23,075 nucleotides of DNA from UBA7236 sp043727235 (GTDB lineage Bacteria; Bacteroidota; Bacteroidia; Chitinophagales; BACL12), in the NCBI GenBank assembly GCA_043727235.1, contig JAYSYX010000330.1, positions 1 to 23,075 on the forward strand, read 5' to 3'. Position 1 is the first letter of the stretch. Every line of letters starts with the position of its first letter. The notes beneath the pieces are model-generated. The model was given only the letters and a program-made list of their open reading frames with translations. It ran no database searches and was not told the DNA's origin. This document shows, piece by piece, positions 15,100 to 23,019 of the stretch. A program made the translations under genes and the position numbers.

Positions 15100-15339
15100 C
15101 TGCGCTGAAGCTTCGGCGGGCAAGCCCGCCAAAAATTTAGCTTCGGTTTGATATTTTTCGTGCGCTGAAGCTTCGGCGGGCAAGCCCGCCAAAATTTTAG
15201 CTTCGGTTTGATGTTTTTCGTGCTGAAGCTACGGCGGGCAGGCCCGCCTATGTTTCAGCTTGGATTGATATTTTCGAGATCTGAAGCTTCGTCAGCCGCG
15301 GCTGACAAAGGTTTTAGCCTCGGTTTTATGTTTTTCGAG
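15100..15339. repeat. Four tandem units (about 60 bp) of a GC-rich hairpin repeat
   Basis: Units at about 15101-15160, 15161-15220, 15221-15278 and 15279-15339 share gctgaagcttcg, a 16-bp perfect palindrome, an A/T-rich spacer with tttagcttcgg, and ttgatatttttcg. Palindromes are at 15115-15130, 15175-15190, 15233-15248 (all GGCGGGC...GCCCGCC) and 15291-15306 (GTCAGCC...GGCTGAC). An outer GAAGC/GCTTC pairing is also possible. Minus-strand frames reading AGLPAEASA are repeat-derived, not genes. Confidence 0.85.
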
Positions 15340-15393
15340 CTGATATGATTGGGAATAAATCCTAAAAATTTCAGCATGAATTTCAAATAACTG

Positions 15394-15421
15394 CTCTTTT
15401 TCAAAAAGAGTTGCAAAAGTA
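15394..15421 (-). promoter_or_regulatory. TANNTTTG -7 motif followed by an AT hairpin, facing the repeat array and tRNA
   Basis: TACTTTTG on the minus strand (15421-15414) is a full -7 match in a TANNTTTGCA context, and CTCTTTTT/AAAAAGAG (15394-15401, 15403-15410) forms a palindrome just downstream. No TTG box is found at the usual distance. It could drive the tRNA through the repeat array, but that implies a leader of about 300 nt. The rest of 15340-15510 shows no gene. Confidence 0.3.
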
Positions 15422-15510
15422 AGATAAAGAATTGAGTAATAATATATGTCGGGGAAGAAAACTGACGATAATCACCGTCCGAAAAAATTGATTATACCGA
15501 TTTAATGGTA

Positions 15511-15542
15511 TTGTATGCACGGCATGGTCAAATATACCTTTG
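15511..15542 (+). promoter_or_regulatory. Bacteroidota-type promoter, TTG-N21-TACCTTTG
   Basis: TTG at 15511-15513 and TACCTTTG at 15535-15542 match both boxes with a 21-nt spacer. The start site would be near 15549, just before the ATG at 15556. Because the promoter lies inside the longer open frame starting at 15505, it supports 15556 as the true start of the receptor gene. Confidence 0.6.
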
Positions 15543-15555
15543 TAAAAATTTTAGA

Positions 15556-18012
15556 ATGATTCTAAATAAGATAAAATTGATGATGTTTCCTGTGTTGATG
15601 GTTATGGGAATAGCCGGATACGGGCAAAAAGCGATGATAAATGGCATGGTAACAGGGTTGGATGAGCTTCCGCTGGCGGGAATATCCATCAGATTAACCG
15701 GAGGGGAGAATGTGATCTCCAATGCTAATGGTAATTTTAGTTATTCCGGTTTGTCTGCCGGTGACCATACAATAAAAGCAACAGCTATAGGATATCAGAC
15801 CTATGAGCAGGTGATCACACTCGGGGAAAATGAAGTAAAAACAATACATATTACTTTAAGAGAGGCGGTAATGGATCTGCCTGTTGTTTCAATCAGCAGC
15901 GTTACAATGACCGGGGGAAACGAAGGAATTGGCGAACTGGCTGGATCGGCACATTATATTTCTCCCAAACAACTTCAGAAATTTAATTATACTGATATTA
16001 ATAAAACCTTGAAAATGATACCCGGTATCAATATGCAAGAGGAGGATGGCTTCGGATTGCGCCCTAATATCGGATTGCGTGGAACTGGTGTGGAACGCAG
16101 TTCAAAGATCACGATAATGGAAGATGGAATTTTAATGGCTCCTGCTCCCTATGCCTCACCTGCAGCCTATTATTTTCCCACTATTGCCCGCATGCAGGCA
16201 GTGGAAATTGTAAAGGGAAGCAGTCAGATAAAGTACGGACCCTATACTACCGGAGGGGCAATTAATTTAATTTCCACACAGATACCCGATCAGCTCGGAG
16301 GAAAAATGTATCTGAATGCTGGATCTTTTAATTCAAAAAGATTACATGCCTGGGTTGGAGATTCTTACGAACATGTAGGATTTTTGGTGGAAGCAAATCA
16401 ATATAATTCTGATGGATTTAAAACATTGGATGGCGGTGGAAATACCGGTTTTTATAAAAATGATTATTTGGCGAAGTTGCGATTTAATACTGCTGCGGAT
16501 GCAAAAATTTATCAATCAATTACTCTAAAAGCCGGCGTAGTTTCTGAAAATTCCAACGAAACTTATTTGGGATTGACTGAAGATGATTTTGCTGCGGATC
16601 CATACAGAAGATACAGTTCTTCTTCCATGGATAATATGATCACAGAACAGACACAATTTTCGGCGCGTTATGCTGCTACCTTTAATAAATATTTCAATTT
16701 AACAACTACTGCATACAGAAATGATTTCTCAAGAAACTGGTATAAACTTGATAACGTGAAAGACAGCAGTGGTGTTAGTAAATCAATTGCTTCAATTCTT
16801 GATGATCCGGAAACTTATGCATCTTATTATGATATTATAACCGGAACAATAAATTCTACCGATGATGCTCTGGGAGTGAAAGCAAATAATAGAAAATATT
16901 ATGCGCAGGGAATTGAAACAATATTAAATTTTAATTACATAAAAGGAAATATCAAACAGGATATTGATGCAGGATTAAGATTGCATCAGGATGTGATGGA
17001 TCGTTTTCAGTGGCTGGATAAATATAAAATTGAAGAAGGAGTTATGGAATTAACTACTATGGGAATTGCCGGAACGGAAAGTAACCAAGTTGTGCGTGCA
17101 GATGCACTGGCGGCATATCTTCAGTATAAATTAAAAATAAATAAACTGAGTTTTACTCCCGGTATCCGCTATGAAAATATCAGAATGGAGGATAAAAATT
17201 ACGGTAAGAACGATCCGTTGAGAACAGGTATAGAATTGGAGGAATCACAAAATAAATATTTTGTTTTTATTCCCGGAATTGGTGTTGATTATAAATTTAA
17301 TAAAAGTCAGAATGTATTTGCCGGTGTGAACAAAGGATTTTCTCCTGCAGGTGCATCAGAAGAAGCAGATCCCGAGGAAAGTATTAATTATGAATTGGGA
17401 ACCCGCTTTAATAATAAATCAATAAAAGGTCAGTTCGTGACTTTTTACAATGATTATTCCAATTTATTGGGTGCTGATCTTGCGGCAGCCGGCGGAACAG
17501 GTTCAGGTGATCTTTTTAACGGTGGAGAAGCAATTGCAAAAGGAGTTGAATTTGATATTACTTACGATCTTTTGGGAAGTAATAATAATCTTTTCGAATT
17601 GCCGCTTACCGTTGCATATACTTTTACCGATGCAGTTTTTCAAAGCACTTTCGAAAGCACTTTTGGAGATTGGGGTGATGTGGAAAAAGGGGACCATCTT
17701 CCATATTTATCAACGCATCAACTGGCAACACAAATTACGCTGGAACACAGAAAATTTTCAATTAATCTGAATGGAAAATATAATTCAGCAATGCGCAGTA
17801 AAGCCGGTCAGGGTGAAATTCCGGAAGGAGAATTAATTAATGGATATTTTGTAATGGACGCATCCGCGGCATACAATGTATCCCCTCTGATTACTATATG
17901 CAGTAGTGTAACTAATATTTCTGGTGAAGAGTATGTTGTTGCAATTCGCCCTGCAGGTTACAGACCCGGAATGCCACGATGTTTCAACCTTGGATTAAAG
18001 GCTTATTTTTGA
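15556..18012 (+). CDS. TonB-dependent outer-membrane receptor, FecA-like
   Basis: 818 residues from the ATG at 15556. A signal peptide (NKIKLMMFPVLMVMGIAGYGQ) is followed by a carboxypeptidase-regulatory-like beta-sandwich ('INGMVTGLDELPLAGISIRL' to 'TIHITLRE', about 28-110), common in Bacteroidota receptors. A plug domain (about 125-240) has 'IPGINMQEEDGFGLRPNIGLRG', 'IMEDGILMAPAPYASP' and 'VEIVKGSSQIKYGPYTTGGAINLIS'. A 22-strand type barrel runs to the terminal Phe. The segment 'NETYLGLTEDDFAADPYRRY' resembles ferric-dicitrate (FecA) type receptors, so ferric siderophore or citrate uptake is plausible, but the ligand is not determined. There is no SusD partner, so it is not a SusC-type glycan importer. 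No FecR/sigma regulator is adjacent. It has its own promoter and a strong terminator, so it is monocistronic. Confidence 0.92.
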   Translation: MILNKIKLMMFPVLMVMGIAGYGQKAMINGMVTGLDELPLAGISIRLTGGENVISNANGNFSYSGLSAGDHTIKATAIGYQTYEQVITLGENEVKTIHITLREAVMDLPVVSISSVTMTGGNEGIGELAGSAHYISPKQLQKFNYTDINKTLKMIPGINMQEEDGFGLRPNIGLRGTGVERSSKITIMEDGILMAPAPYASPAAYYFPTIARMQAVEIVKGSSQIKYGPYTTGGAINLISTQIPDQLGGKMYLNAGSFNSKRLHAWVGDSYEHVGFLVEANQYNSDGFKTLDGGGNTGFYKNDYLAKLRFNTAADAKIYQSITLKAGVVSENSNETYLGLTEDDFAADPYRRYSSSSMDNMITEQTQFSARYAATFNKYFNLTTTAYRNDFSRNWYKLDNVKDSSGVSKSIASILDDPETYASYYDIITGTINSTDDALGVKANNRKYYAQGIETILNFNYIKGNIKQDIDAGLRLHQDVMDRFQWLDKYKIEEGVMELTTMGIAGTESNQVVRADALAAYLQYKLKINKLSFTPGIRYENIRMEDKNYGKNDPLRTGIELEESQNKYFVFIPGIGVDYKFNKSQNVFAGVNKGFSPAGASEEADPEESINYELGTRFNNKSIKGQFVTFYNDYSNLLGADLAAAGGTGSGDLFNGGEAIAKGVEFDITYDLLGSNNNLFELPLTVAYTFTDAVFQSTFESTFGDWGDVEKGDHLPYLSTHQLATQITLEHRKFSINLNGKYNSAMRSKAGQGEIPEGELINGYFVMDASAAYNVSPLITICSSVTNISGEEYVVAIRPAGYRPGMPRCFNLGLKAYF

Positions 18013-18041
18013 TATTTTAAATAACTTAATATCATATCCTT

Positions 18042-18075
18042 AAAAAGGCAACAAGATAAATTGTTGCCTTTTTTT
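18042..18075 (+). terminator. Rho-independent terminator of the TonB receptor gene
   Basis: AAAAAGGCAACAA (18042-18054) and TTGTTGCCTTTTT (18061-18073) are perfect complements around the loop GATAAA, ending in seven Ts. It lies 30 nt after the receptor stop. The A run on the other arm would let it work weakly on the minus strand too. Confidence 0.92.
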
Positions 18076-18129
18076 ATGAAATTGAGTTTAACCTGTATCC
18101 AAAGTGGAAATATTCTCATTTTATTTAAT

Positions 18130-18137
18130 TATATTTG
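18130..18137 (+). promoter_or_regulatory. TANNTTTG -7 motif upstream of the sulfatase gene
   Basis: TATATTTG is a full -7 match 55 nt upstream of the sulfatase ATG, downstream of the receptor terminator. No TTG box is seen 19-21 nt upstream, so the call is modest. Confidence 0.35.
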
Positions 18138-18191
18138 ATTGTTGAATGCATGATCACATTGTATCACCACACATTTTTTTGAAAACGCACA

Positions 18192-20705
18192 ATGAAAAAA
18201 AACATCTTCCTCCTGATAAGTTTTCTGTTTCCGCTATTGGTATCGGCGCAAACAGGCGACCCTAAACCCAATATTATTTTTATTGTTTTTGATGATCTCA
18301 ACGATTATGTGGAAGGATTTGGAGGACATCCGCAGGTGGAAACTCCGAATTTATTTGCACTTGAACAAAAAGGAATTTCGTTTCTGAACGCATTTACCAA
18401 TTCACCTTTGTGTGCACCTTCAAGAACTAGTTTCATACTTGGAAAAGATCCCGATTATACAGGTATTTATATGAATGATAATTTTATAAGCAATGCATTC
18501 AGAGATAATTTTCCTCCGGAAAAATATTTAGTTACACTACCCGAATGGCTGAAGGATTCTGCAGGTTATTTTACCTATAACATTGATAAAATATTGCATT
18601 GTGATACATGTGATGAACAAAACCCTGATTTTGATCTTTTAAATCCTGATCAATGTTCCAAAGCATTGTCGTGGAACAAACAAACTAATTCCGGTAAAAA
18701 TGTTGCAATTCCTCAGGAGGATATGGGACAGGGATTAGAAAATTTTAAATGGGGAGCAATTGACAGTAATAAGGTTTCTTCTATGCCTGATTATAAAACC
18801 GCGGACACTGTTTCCGCTTTTTTTTCACAATATTATGCGGATCCTTCCCAGTTCTGTGACAAACCTTTTTTTCTTGCAGTGGGAATTAGAAAACCACATT
18901 CCACTTTATATATTCCTGAACAATATTTTCCGGAAGATTATATAGTCGATTTTTATGTAGAACCCTTTGATATTCCCTATAATGATCCGAATGAATTTTA
19001 TCCTCCAAATGGAATTATTATGCCTCCGCAACCTGATACTTTATGGAGCGATTATTCATCATTGCCTTATTTAAGCAGATTGATGGTTTCTCCAACAGTT
19101 CACAACGAATTTATTAATTGGCCAACCGATTCATTATCGCCACTTCCATTTATTAATGAAATGTTATCCGATAGCGAACGTGTTCTAATATTATCTGAAA
19201 GCAAAAGAGTAAATGCTGTTATGGCATATCTTGCAGCAATAAAATTTGCTGATGAACAGATTGGGAGAATGATGAGTGCACTTGAATCTTATCCTGATAT
19301 TTATAATAATACAATTATTGTTGTTACAAGCGATCATGGTTACAGTTTGGGAGAAAAAAAAGCCTGGGGAAAAGCCAAACTTTGGGAAACCAATATTAGG
19401 ATTCCGCTGATAATAGCCGATTTGCGAAATATAAAACAAGAACAGTGTAATGCTACTGTGAGTCTGGTTGATCTTTTTCCTACAATTTGCGATCTGGCAG
19501 GGGTATCATACCCAACGTTTCCCGATGGTACGGATTATTTGGATGGAAATAGTACATTGCCTTATTTGTTAAATCCGGATACCATTTCTAATCGTGTTGT
19601 TGTTAGCCAGGTAACTACAACTGCACTTCATTGTTTCCCCCAAAATTCGGTGAGGAATGATCGGTGGCATTATATTCAATACCGCTCTAATAATGAAGAC
19701 GGGGCTATTGGTTGCGACAGTATCTTGAGTTATCAATCCTGCGAATTATACGAAATAGGAACTAATCGCGAAATTGATCCGGAGGAGTGGAATAACCTTG
19801 GAGAAGATATCAATTATCTTCCTGTAAAAAATTATTTGCAACAATTTCTACCCGATAGTGCCTTGTATGGAATAAAGTCATTTAAAGCAATTATTGCAGC
19901 TCAGGTACCTGATTGTTTGCAGAATGAAAATGCCTTTATTGAAATGCAATCAACTTTGTATTCAGATCTAGGGGAATTAATAACAGATGATGAATTAAGT
20001 GATTATACTTTTACCTGGACAAATAATTTAACGGATGAAATATTTTCCGGGCCTATTTATTTATTTGATATTTCATCAATCGCAGGATCTGATTTTTATA
20101 CTAATAACAAAATTATATTCTATTTGCACGTAAAAAATAATAATACCGGCAAATTGAGTGCCTTTGAAGTGCATTATATTGACATTTATCCCCCTAGCCC
20201 TGAACCTGAAGCAACGTTCAATATTGAGGTGGATCAATTGACAGCAGAAATATTGGATTACAATTTAGAGGGCACTTATTCATCAACTGAATGGGATTTT
20301 GGCGACGGAACAATATCCACCGAATTAATTCCGGAGTCTCACACCTATTTATCATCCGGTGGATACACCATATCGAATACAATACATTTCGGTAATAACT
20401 GTTTTGTAGATTTCGAAAGACCAATTTACGTTAGTGATGTCTTCGAACTTCAGAGTGACTTACTAAACTTCGCAATATTTCCAAATCCTTCAAACGTAAA
20501 TTTGACACTTGTTTTCGCACAGCCAATCGAGGAAGCAGTTTTATTAATTAGAAATATCGCGGGTCAAATTTGTTATAATTATTCAATTCGGGAAATTCAC
20601 GGCAATTTAATTTCCATAAATGTCAGCAATTTTATTTCAGGAATTTATTTTATAGAAGTTATAATTGATGGTGAGAGAGAGGTGGAGGTGTTTGAGGTGA
20701 TTTGA
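18192..20705 (+). CDS. Secreted type I sulfatase with PKD-like and T9SS sorting domains
   Basis: 837 residues. Signal peptide 1-20 (MKKNIFLLISFLFPLLVSAQ). The sulfatase domain spans about 25-500: metal-binding Asp34-Asp35 in 'VFDDLND', the catalytic CAPSR motif with Cys74 (to be converted to formylglycine), and 'TSDHGYSLGEKKAWGK' with Asp381-His382 for calcium binding. The 'DDLNDYVEGFGGHPQVETPN' start resembles iduronate-2-sulfatase-like members. A PKD-like segment follows ('STEWDFGDGTISTELIPESHTY', about 695-735), then a T9SS sorting domain from 'FAIFPNPSNVNLTL'. The enzyme is probably released or displayed on the cell surface to remove sulfate esters from polysaccharides or other sulfated compounds; the substrate is not known. 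The formylglycine-generating enzyme (FGE or anSME) it needs is not in this window. It is monocistronic. Confidence 0.9.
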   Translation: MKKNIFLLISFLFPLLVSAQTGDPKPNIIFIVFDDLNDYVEGFGGHPQVETPNLFALEQKGISFLNAFTNSPLCAPSRTSFILGKDPDYTGIYMNDNFISNAFRDNFPPEKYLVTLPEWLKDSAGYFTYNIDKILHCDTCDEQNPDFDLLNPDQCSKALSWNKQTNSGKNVAIPQEDMGQGLENFKWGAIDSNKVSSMPDYKTADTVSAFFSQYYADPSQFCDKPFFLAVGIRKPHSTLYIPEQYFPEDYIVDFYVEPFDIPYNDPNEFYPPNGIIMPPQPDTLWSDYSSLPYLSRLMVSPTVHNEFINWPTDSLSPLPFINEMLSDSERVLILSESKRVNAVMAYLAAIKFADEQIGRMMSALESYPDIYNNTIIVVTSDHGYSLGEKKAWGKAKLWETNIRIPLIIADLRNIKQEQCNATVSLVDLFPTICDLAGVSYPTFPDGTDYLDGNSTLPYLLNPDTISNRVVVSQVTTTALHCFPQNSVRNDRWHYIQYRSNNEDGAIGCDSILSYQSCELYEIGTNREIDPEEWNNLGEDINYLPVKNYLQQFLPDSALYGIKSFKAIIAAQVPDCLQNENAFIEMQSTLYSDLGELITDDELSDYTFTWTNNLTDEIFSGPIYLFDISSIAGSDFYTNNKIIFYLHVKNNNTGKLSAFEVHYIDIYPPSPEPEATFNIEVDQLTAEILDYNLEGTYSSTEWDFGDGTISTELIPESHTYLSSGGYTISNTIHFGNNCFVDFERPIYVSDVFELQSDLLNFAIFPNPSNVNLTLVFAQPIEEAVLLIRNIAGQICYNYSIREIHGNLISINVSNFISGIYFIEVIIDGEREVEVFEVI

Positions 20706-20719
20706 TAGTCAACAGTCAA

Positions 20720-20860
20720 CAGTGGGCAGTTTGAATCATTGGAGATTGTTGCTTCGAATTAAACTTTCAATTTACTTAAATCTAAACTCCAATATGGGCT
20801 GTGGGCACTTGGCAGTTTGAAATATTGATGATTCGAATTGAAATTGAGGGAATAATAACA
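20720..20860. repeat. Imperfect repeat with 'gggcagtttgaa' units
   Basis: Two related stretches each contain a tgggca...cagtttgaa segment followed by ttcgaatt (about 20723-20765 and 20796-20845). The first is preceded by the doublet gtcaacagtcaacagt. Related cagtggcagttggcagtgg sequence occurs near 22973-22990. The region between the sulfatase stop and the ABC-F stop (282 bp) contains no gene. Confidence 0.45.
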
Positions 20861-20943
20861 ATCAAAAATAAAAAATATTAATCGGATGGCAACCCTAAAC
20901 CTTTTGCACACCAATTTAAACTTTTTGGTAATCCAGAACCGAA

Positions 20944-20979
20944 ACATGTAGTGATCGACAAAGGAGATCTACTACATGT
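20944..20979. terminator. Inverted repeat downstream of the ABC-F gene
   Basis: ACATGTAGT (20944-20952) and ACTACATGT (20971-20979) are perfect complements; the stem can continue through GATC/GATC with one bulged base. It lies 9 nt past the ABC-F stop on that gene's 3' side. There is no clear T run, so terminator function is only possible; a protein-binding palindrome is the alternative. Confidence 0.4.
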
Positions 20980-20987
20980 CAGAACTA

Positions 20988-22925
20988 CTACAAGTCACTC
21001 AACTCCAACCAACGCATACTCTTTTCATCTAAGCTTTCAATTGTTTTCGTCAGTTCCTGAGAAATTTTGTAGATCTCATCGTGATGTAAATTGGGATTGT
21101 TGAGTTTGTCTTCGTTTTGCTTTTTGAGAATTTCTAACTGAGCTATTTCTTTTGCGAGCTGGTCGAATTCAAATTTTTCTTTGAAGCTGAGTTTAGATTT
21201 ATCTTTTTTTGTTTCCTGTTTGGTCTGTATTTTTTCAGATTGTTTATCTTTTCCGTTACCGTTGGAAGAAGAATTTACAGCTATATTTTTTACCGTATCT
21301 GATTTCTGATTTCTCTCGGCTTGTTTTTCTAATTCCAATCTTTCTCTGTAATCGGAATAATTGCCGGGGAAATCACGAATAATTCCTTCTCCCTCAAAAA
21401 CAAAAACGTGATCAACCAATTTATCCATAAAATATCTGTCGTGAGAAACAATTAATATGCAACCCTGAAATTCGGCTAAAAAATCTTCTAAGATTCCAAG
21501 CGTTAAAATATCGAGATCATTGGTAGGCTCATCTAAAATTAGAAAATTCGGATTTTTAATTAAAATGGTCATTAAGTATAAACGGCGTTTTTCTCCACCA
21601 CTTAATTTACTTACAAATGCATATTGTGTTTCCGGTGCAAATTGAAAACGCGTTAATAATTGAGATGCACTTAATTTGGAACCATCAGCCAAAGGAATAA
21701 ATTCGGCTATATCCTTCACCACATCTAACACTCTTTTTTCCTCCTTTAATTGTATGCCATCCTGCGAATAATAGCCATACACAATGGTTTCACCGGTTTG
21801 TATTTTTCCTGCATCGGGTTTTTCCAGTTCCATTATCATATTTAAAAATGTTGTTTTTCCAACACCATTTTTACCTATGATACCAATTTTATCATACTTT
21901 TTAAAAAGATAAGTAAAATTTTTAACGATGGTAAGCTCGCCGAACGATTTGGAAACTTTTATCATCTCCAAAATTTTCCCACCCATGCGGGTCATCTTGA
22001 CATCTAATTTCAGTTGATCCGTATTTTTCTTTGCAGTTGCTTTTTCAGCTGTATCTTCAAATGAATCGAGTCGCGATTTGCTTTTTGTGGTTCTCGCTTT
22101 GGGCATTCTGCGAACCCATTCCAATTCGCGACGATAGGTATTTTTTATTTTGTCAAGTTCACTTGCTTCGGCTATTTCTCTATTCGCTTTTTTTTCCACA
22201 AATAAAGAAAAATTTCCGTTGTATTGATACAATTTTCCATCTTCCAGTTCAATTATCTGATTACATACTCTGTCAAGGAAATACCTATCGTGTGTAACCA
22301 ATAAAATGGTCATATTTTTAGTGGTAAGATATTCTTCCAGCCATTCAATCATTTCAATATCCAAATGATTGGTAGGCTCATCCATGATTATAAAATCAGG
22401 CTCAAGAATTAATAATTTAGATAATGCAATCCTTTTTTTTTGTCCTCCGCTTAAGGTATTTACCGGTTGTTCTAGGTCAGTTATTTTTAACTGGGAAAGA
22501 ATTTGTTTGATCTTAAGTTCATAATCCCATGCCTCTAAAACCGTCATTTGTTCATGAGCATTTTCTAATTGGAGTGCTGTAGCATCATTATATTCATGAT
22601 GTTGAGCAATTAGTGCCTCTTCATAATCAGTTATAGCTTTTATGATAGGAGAATCTCCGCTCAACAAATTTTCCAGAATGGTATGCGACTCATCAAGGTC
22701 GGGATCTTGTTCAAGATATCCGGTGGTAATTCCTTTTCTCAGGGTAAATTTCCCGGAATCGGCAATTTCCTTTCCCATAATAATTTTCATCAGCGAAGTT
22801 TTACCCGCGCCATTTTTTGCAACCAGTGCAACTTTTTGACCTCTGTTTATACCGAAAGAGATATTTTCAAACAGCACTTTTGTATCGTATGTCTTCGAAA
22901 GTGCCTCAACTAAAAGATAATTCAC
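20988..22925 (-). CDS. uup: ABC-F family ATPase, Uup type
   Basis: 645 residues from the GTG at 22925, giving the N-terminus 'VNYLLVEALSKTYDTKVLFENISF' expected for the family; the open frame continues to 23045 but only through palindrome and repeat sequence. It has two ATP-binding cassettes: Walker A 'AKNGAGKT', signature 'LSGGQKKR', Walker B 'FIIMDEPTNHLD'; and Walker A 'GKNGVGKT', signature 'LSGGEKRR', Walker B 'FLILDEPTNDLD'. The inter-domain linker 'ELEWVRRMPKARTTKSKSR' is the Uup-like tRNA-interaction motif, and the last 70 or so residues form a coiled coil like the Uup C-terminal domain. There are no membrane segments; ABC-F proteins act on ribosomes or nucleic acid rather than in transport. 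The gene symbol is by similarity only. Confidence 0.9.
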   Translation of the reverse strand: MNYLLVEALSKTYDTKVLFENISFGINRGQKVALVAKNGAGKTSLMKIIMGKEIADSGKFTLRKGITTGYLEQDPDLDESHTILENLLSGDSPIIKAITDYEEALIAQHHEYNDATALQLENAHEQMTVLEAWDYELKIKQILSQLKITDLEQPVNTLSGGQKKRIALSKLLILEPDFIIMDEPTNHLDIEMIEWLEEYLTTKNMTILLVTHDRYFLDRVCNQIIELEDGKLYQYNGNFSLFVEKKANREIAEASELDKIKNTYRRELEWVRRMPKARTTKSKSRLDSFEDTAEKATAKKNTDQLKLDVKMTRMGGKILEMIKVSKSFGELTIVKNFTYLFKKYDKIGIIGKNGVGKTTFLNMIMELEKPDAGKIQTGETIVYGYYSQDGIQLKEEKRVLDVVKDIAEFIPLADGSKLSASQLLTRFQFAPETQYAFVSKLSGGEKRRLYLMTILIKNPNFLILDEPTNDLDILTLGILEDFLAEFQGCILIVSHDRYFMDKLVDHVFVFEGEGIIRDFPGNYSDYRERLELEKQAERNQKSDTVKNIAVNSSSNGNGKDKQSEKIQTKQETKKDKSKLSFKEKFEFDQLAKEIAQLEILKKQNEDKLNNPNLHHDEIYKISQELTKTIESLDEKSMRWLELSDL

Positions 22926-22929
22926 GGTG

Positions 22930-22937
22930 CAAAGGTA
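22930..22937 (-). promoter_or_regulatory. TACCTTTG -7 motif 4 nt before the ABC-F GTG start
   Basis: TACCTTTG on the minus strand (22937-22930) fully matches TANNTTTG in the frequent TACCTTTGCA context. A start site about 7 nt downstream would fall at the GTG, implying a leaderless or near-leaderless mRNA. No TTG box is seen at the expected distance. Its position supports starting the CDS at 22925 rather than 23045. Confidence 0.45.
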
Positions 22938-23019
22938 GGGAGAAAGGGGGAGATTTTGGAGGTTTAGTGAGCAGTGGCAGTTGGCAGTGGTAGTTTCAGT
23001 CACAGTCGCAGTAGTTGAA

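Noticed and set aside
14959..15192. Minus-strand frame reading AGLPAEASA repeats, and the plus-strand frame at 14942-15151, as proteins
   Set aside because: Both run across the tRNA gene and the GC-rich hairpin array; their amino-acid repetition only reflects the DNA repeat.
15255..15377. 40-codon minus-strand frame (MLKFLGFIPN...) downstream of a TANNTTTG box
   Set aside because: Its second half is read through the hairpin array and it has no ribosome-binding site or recognisable family. The promoter motif is reported but not this frame.
15505..15555. N-terminal extension of the TonB receptor (MVLYARHG...)
   Set aside because: It puts residues before a good signal peptide and overlaps a two-box promoter; the ATG at 15556 is better.
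15556..20705. TonB receptor plus sulfatase as a polysaccharide-utilisation locus
   Set aside because: There is no SusD homologue, the receptor is FecA-like rather than SusC-like, and a strong terminator separates the two genes.
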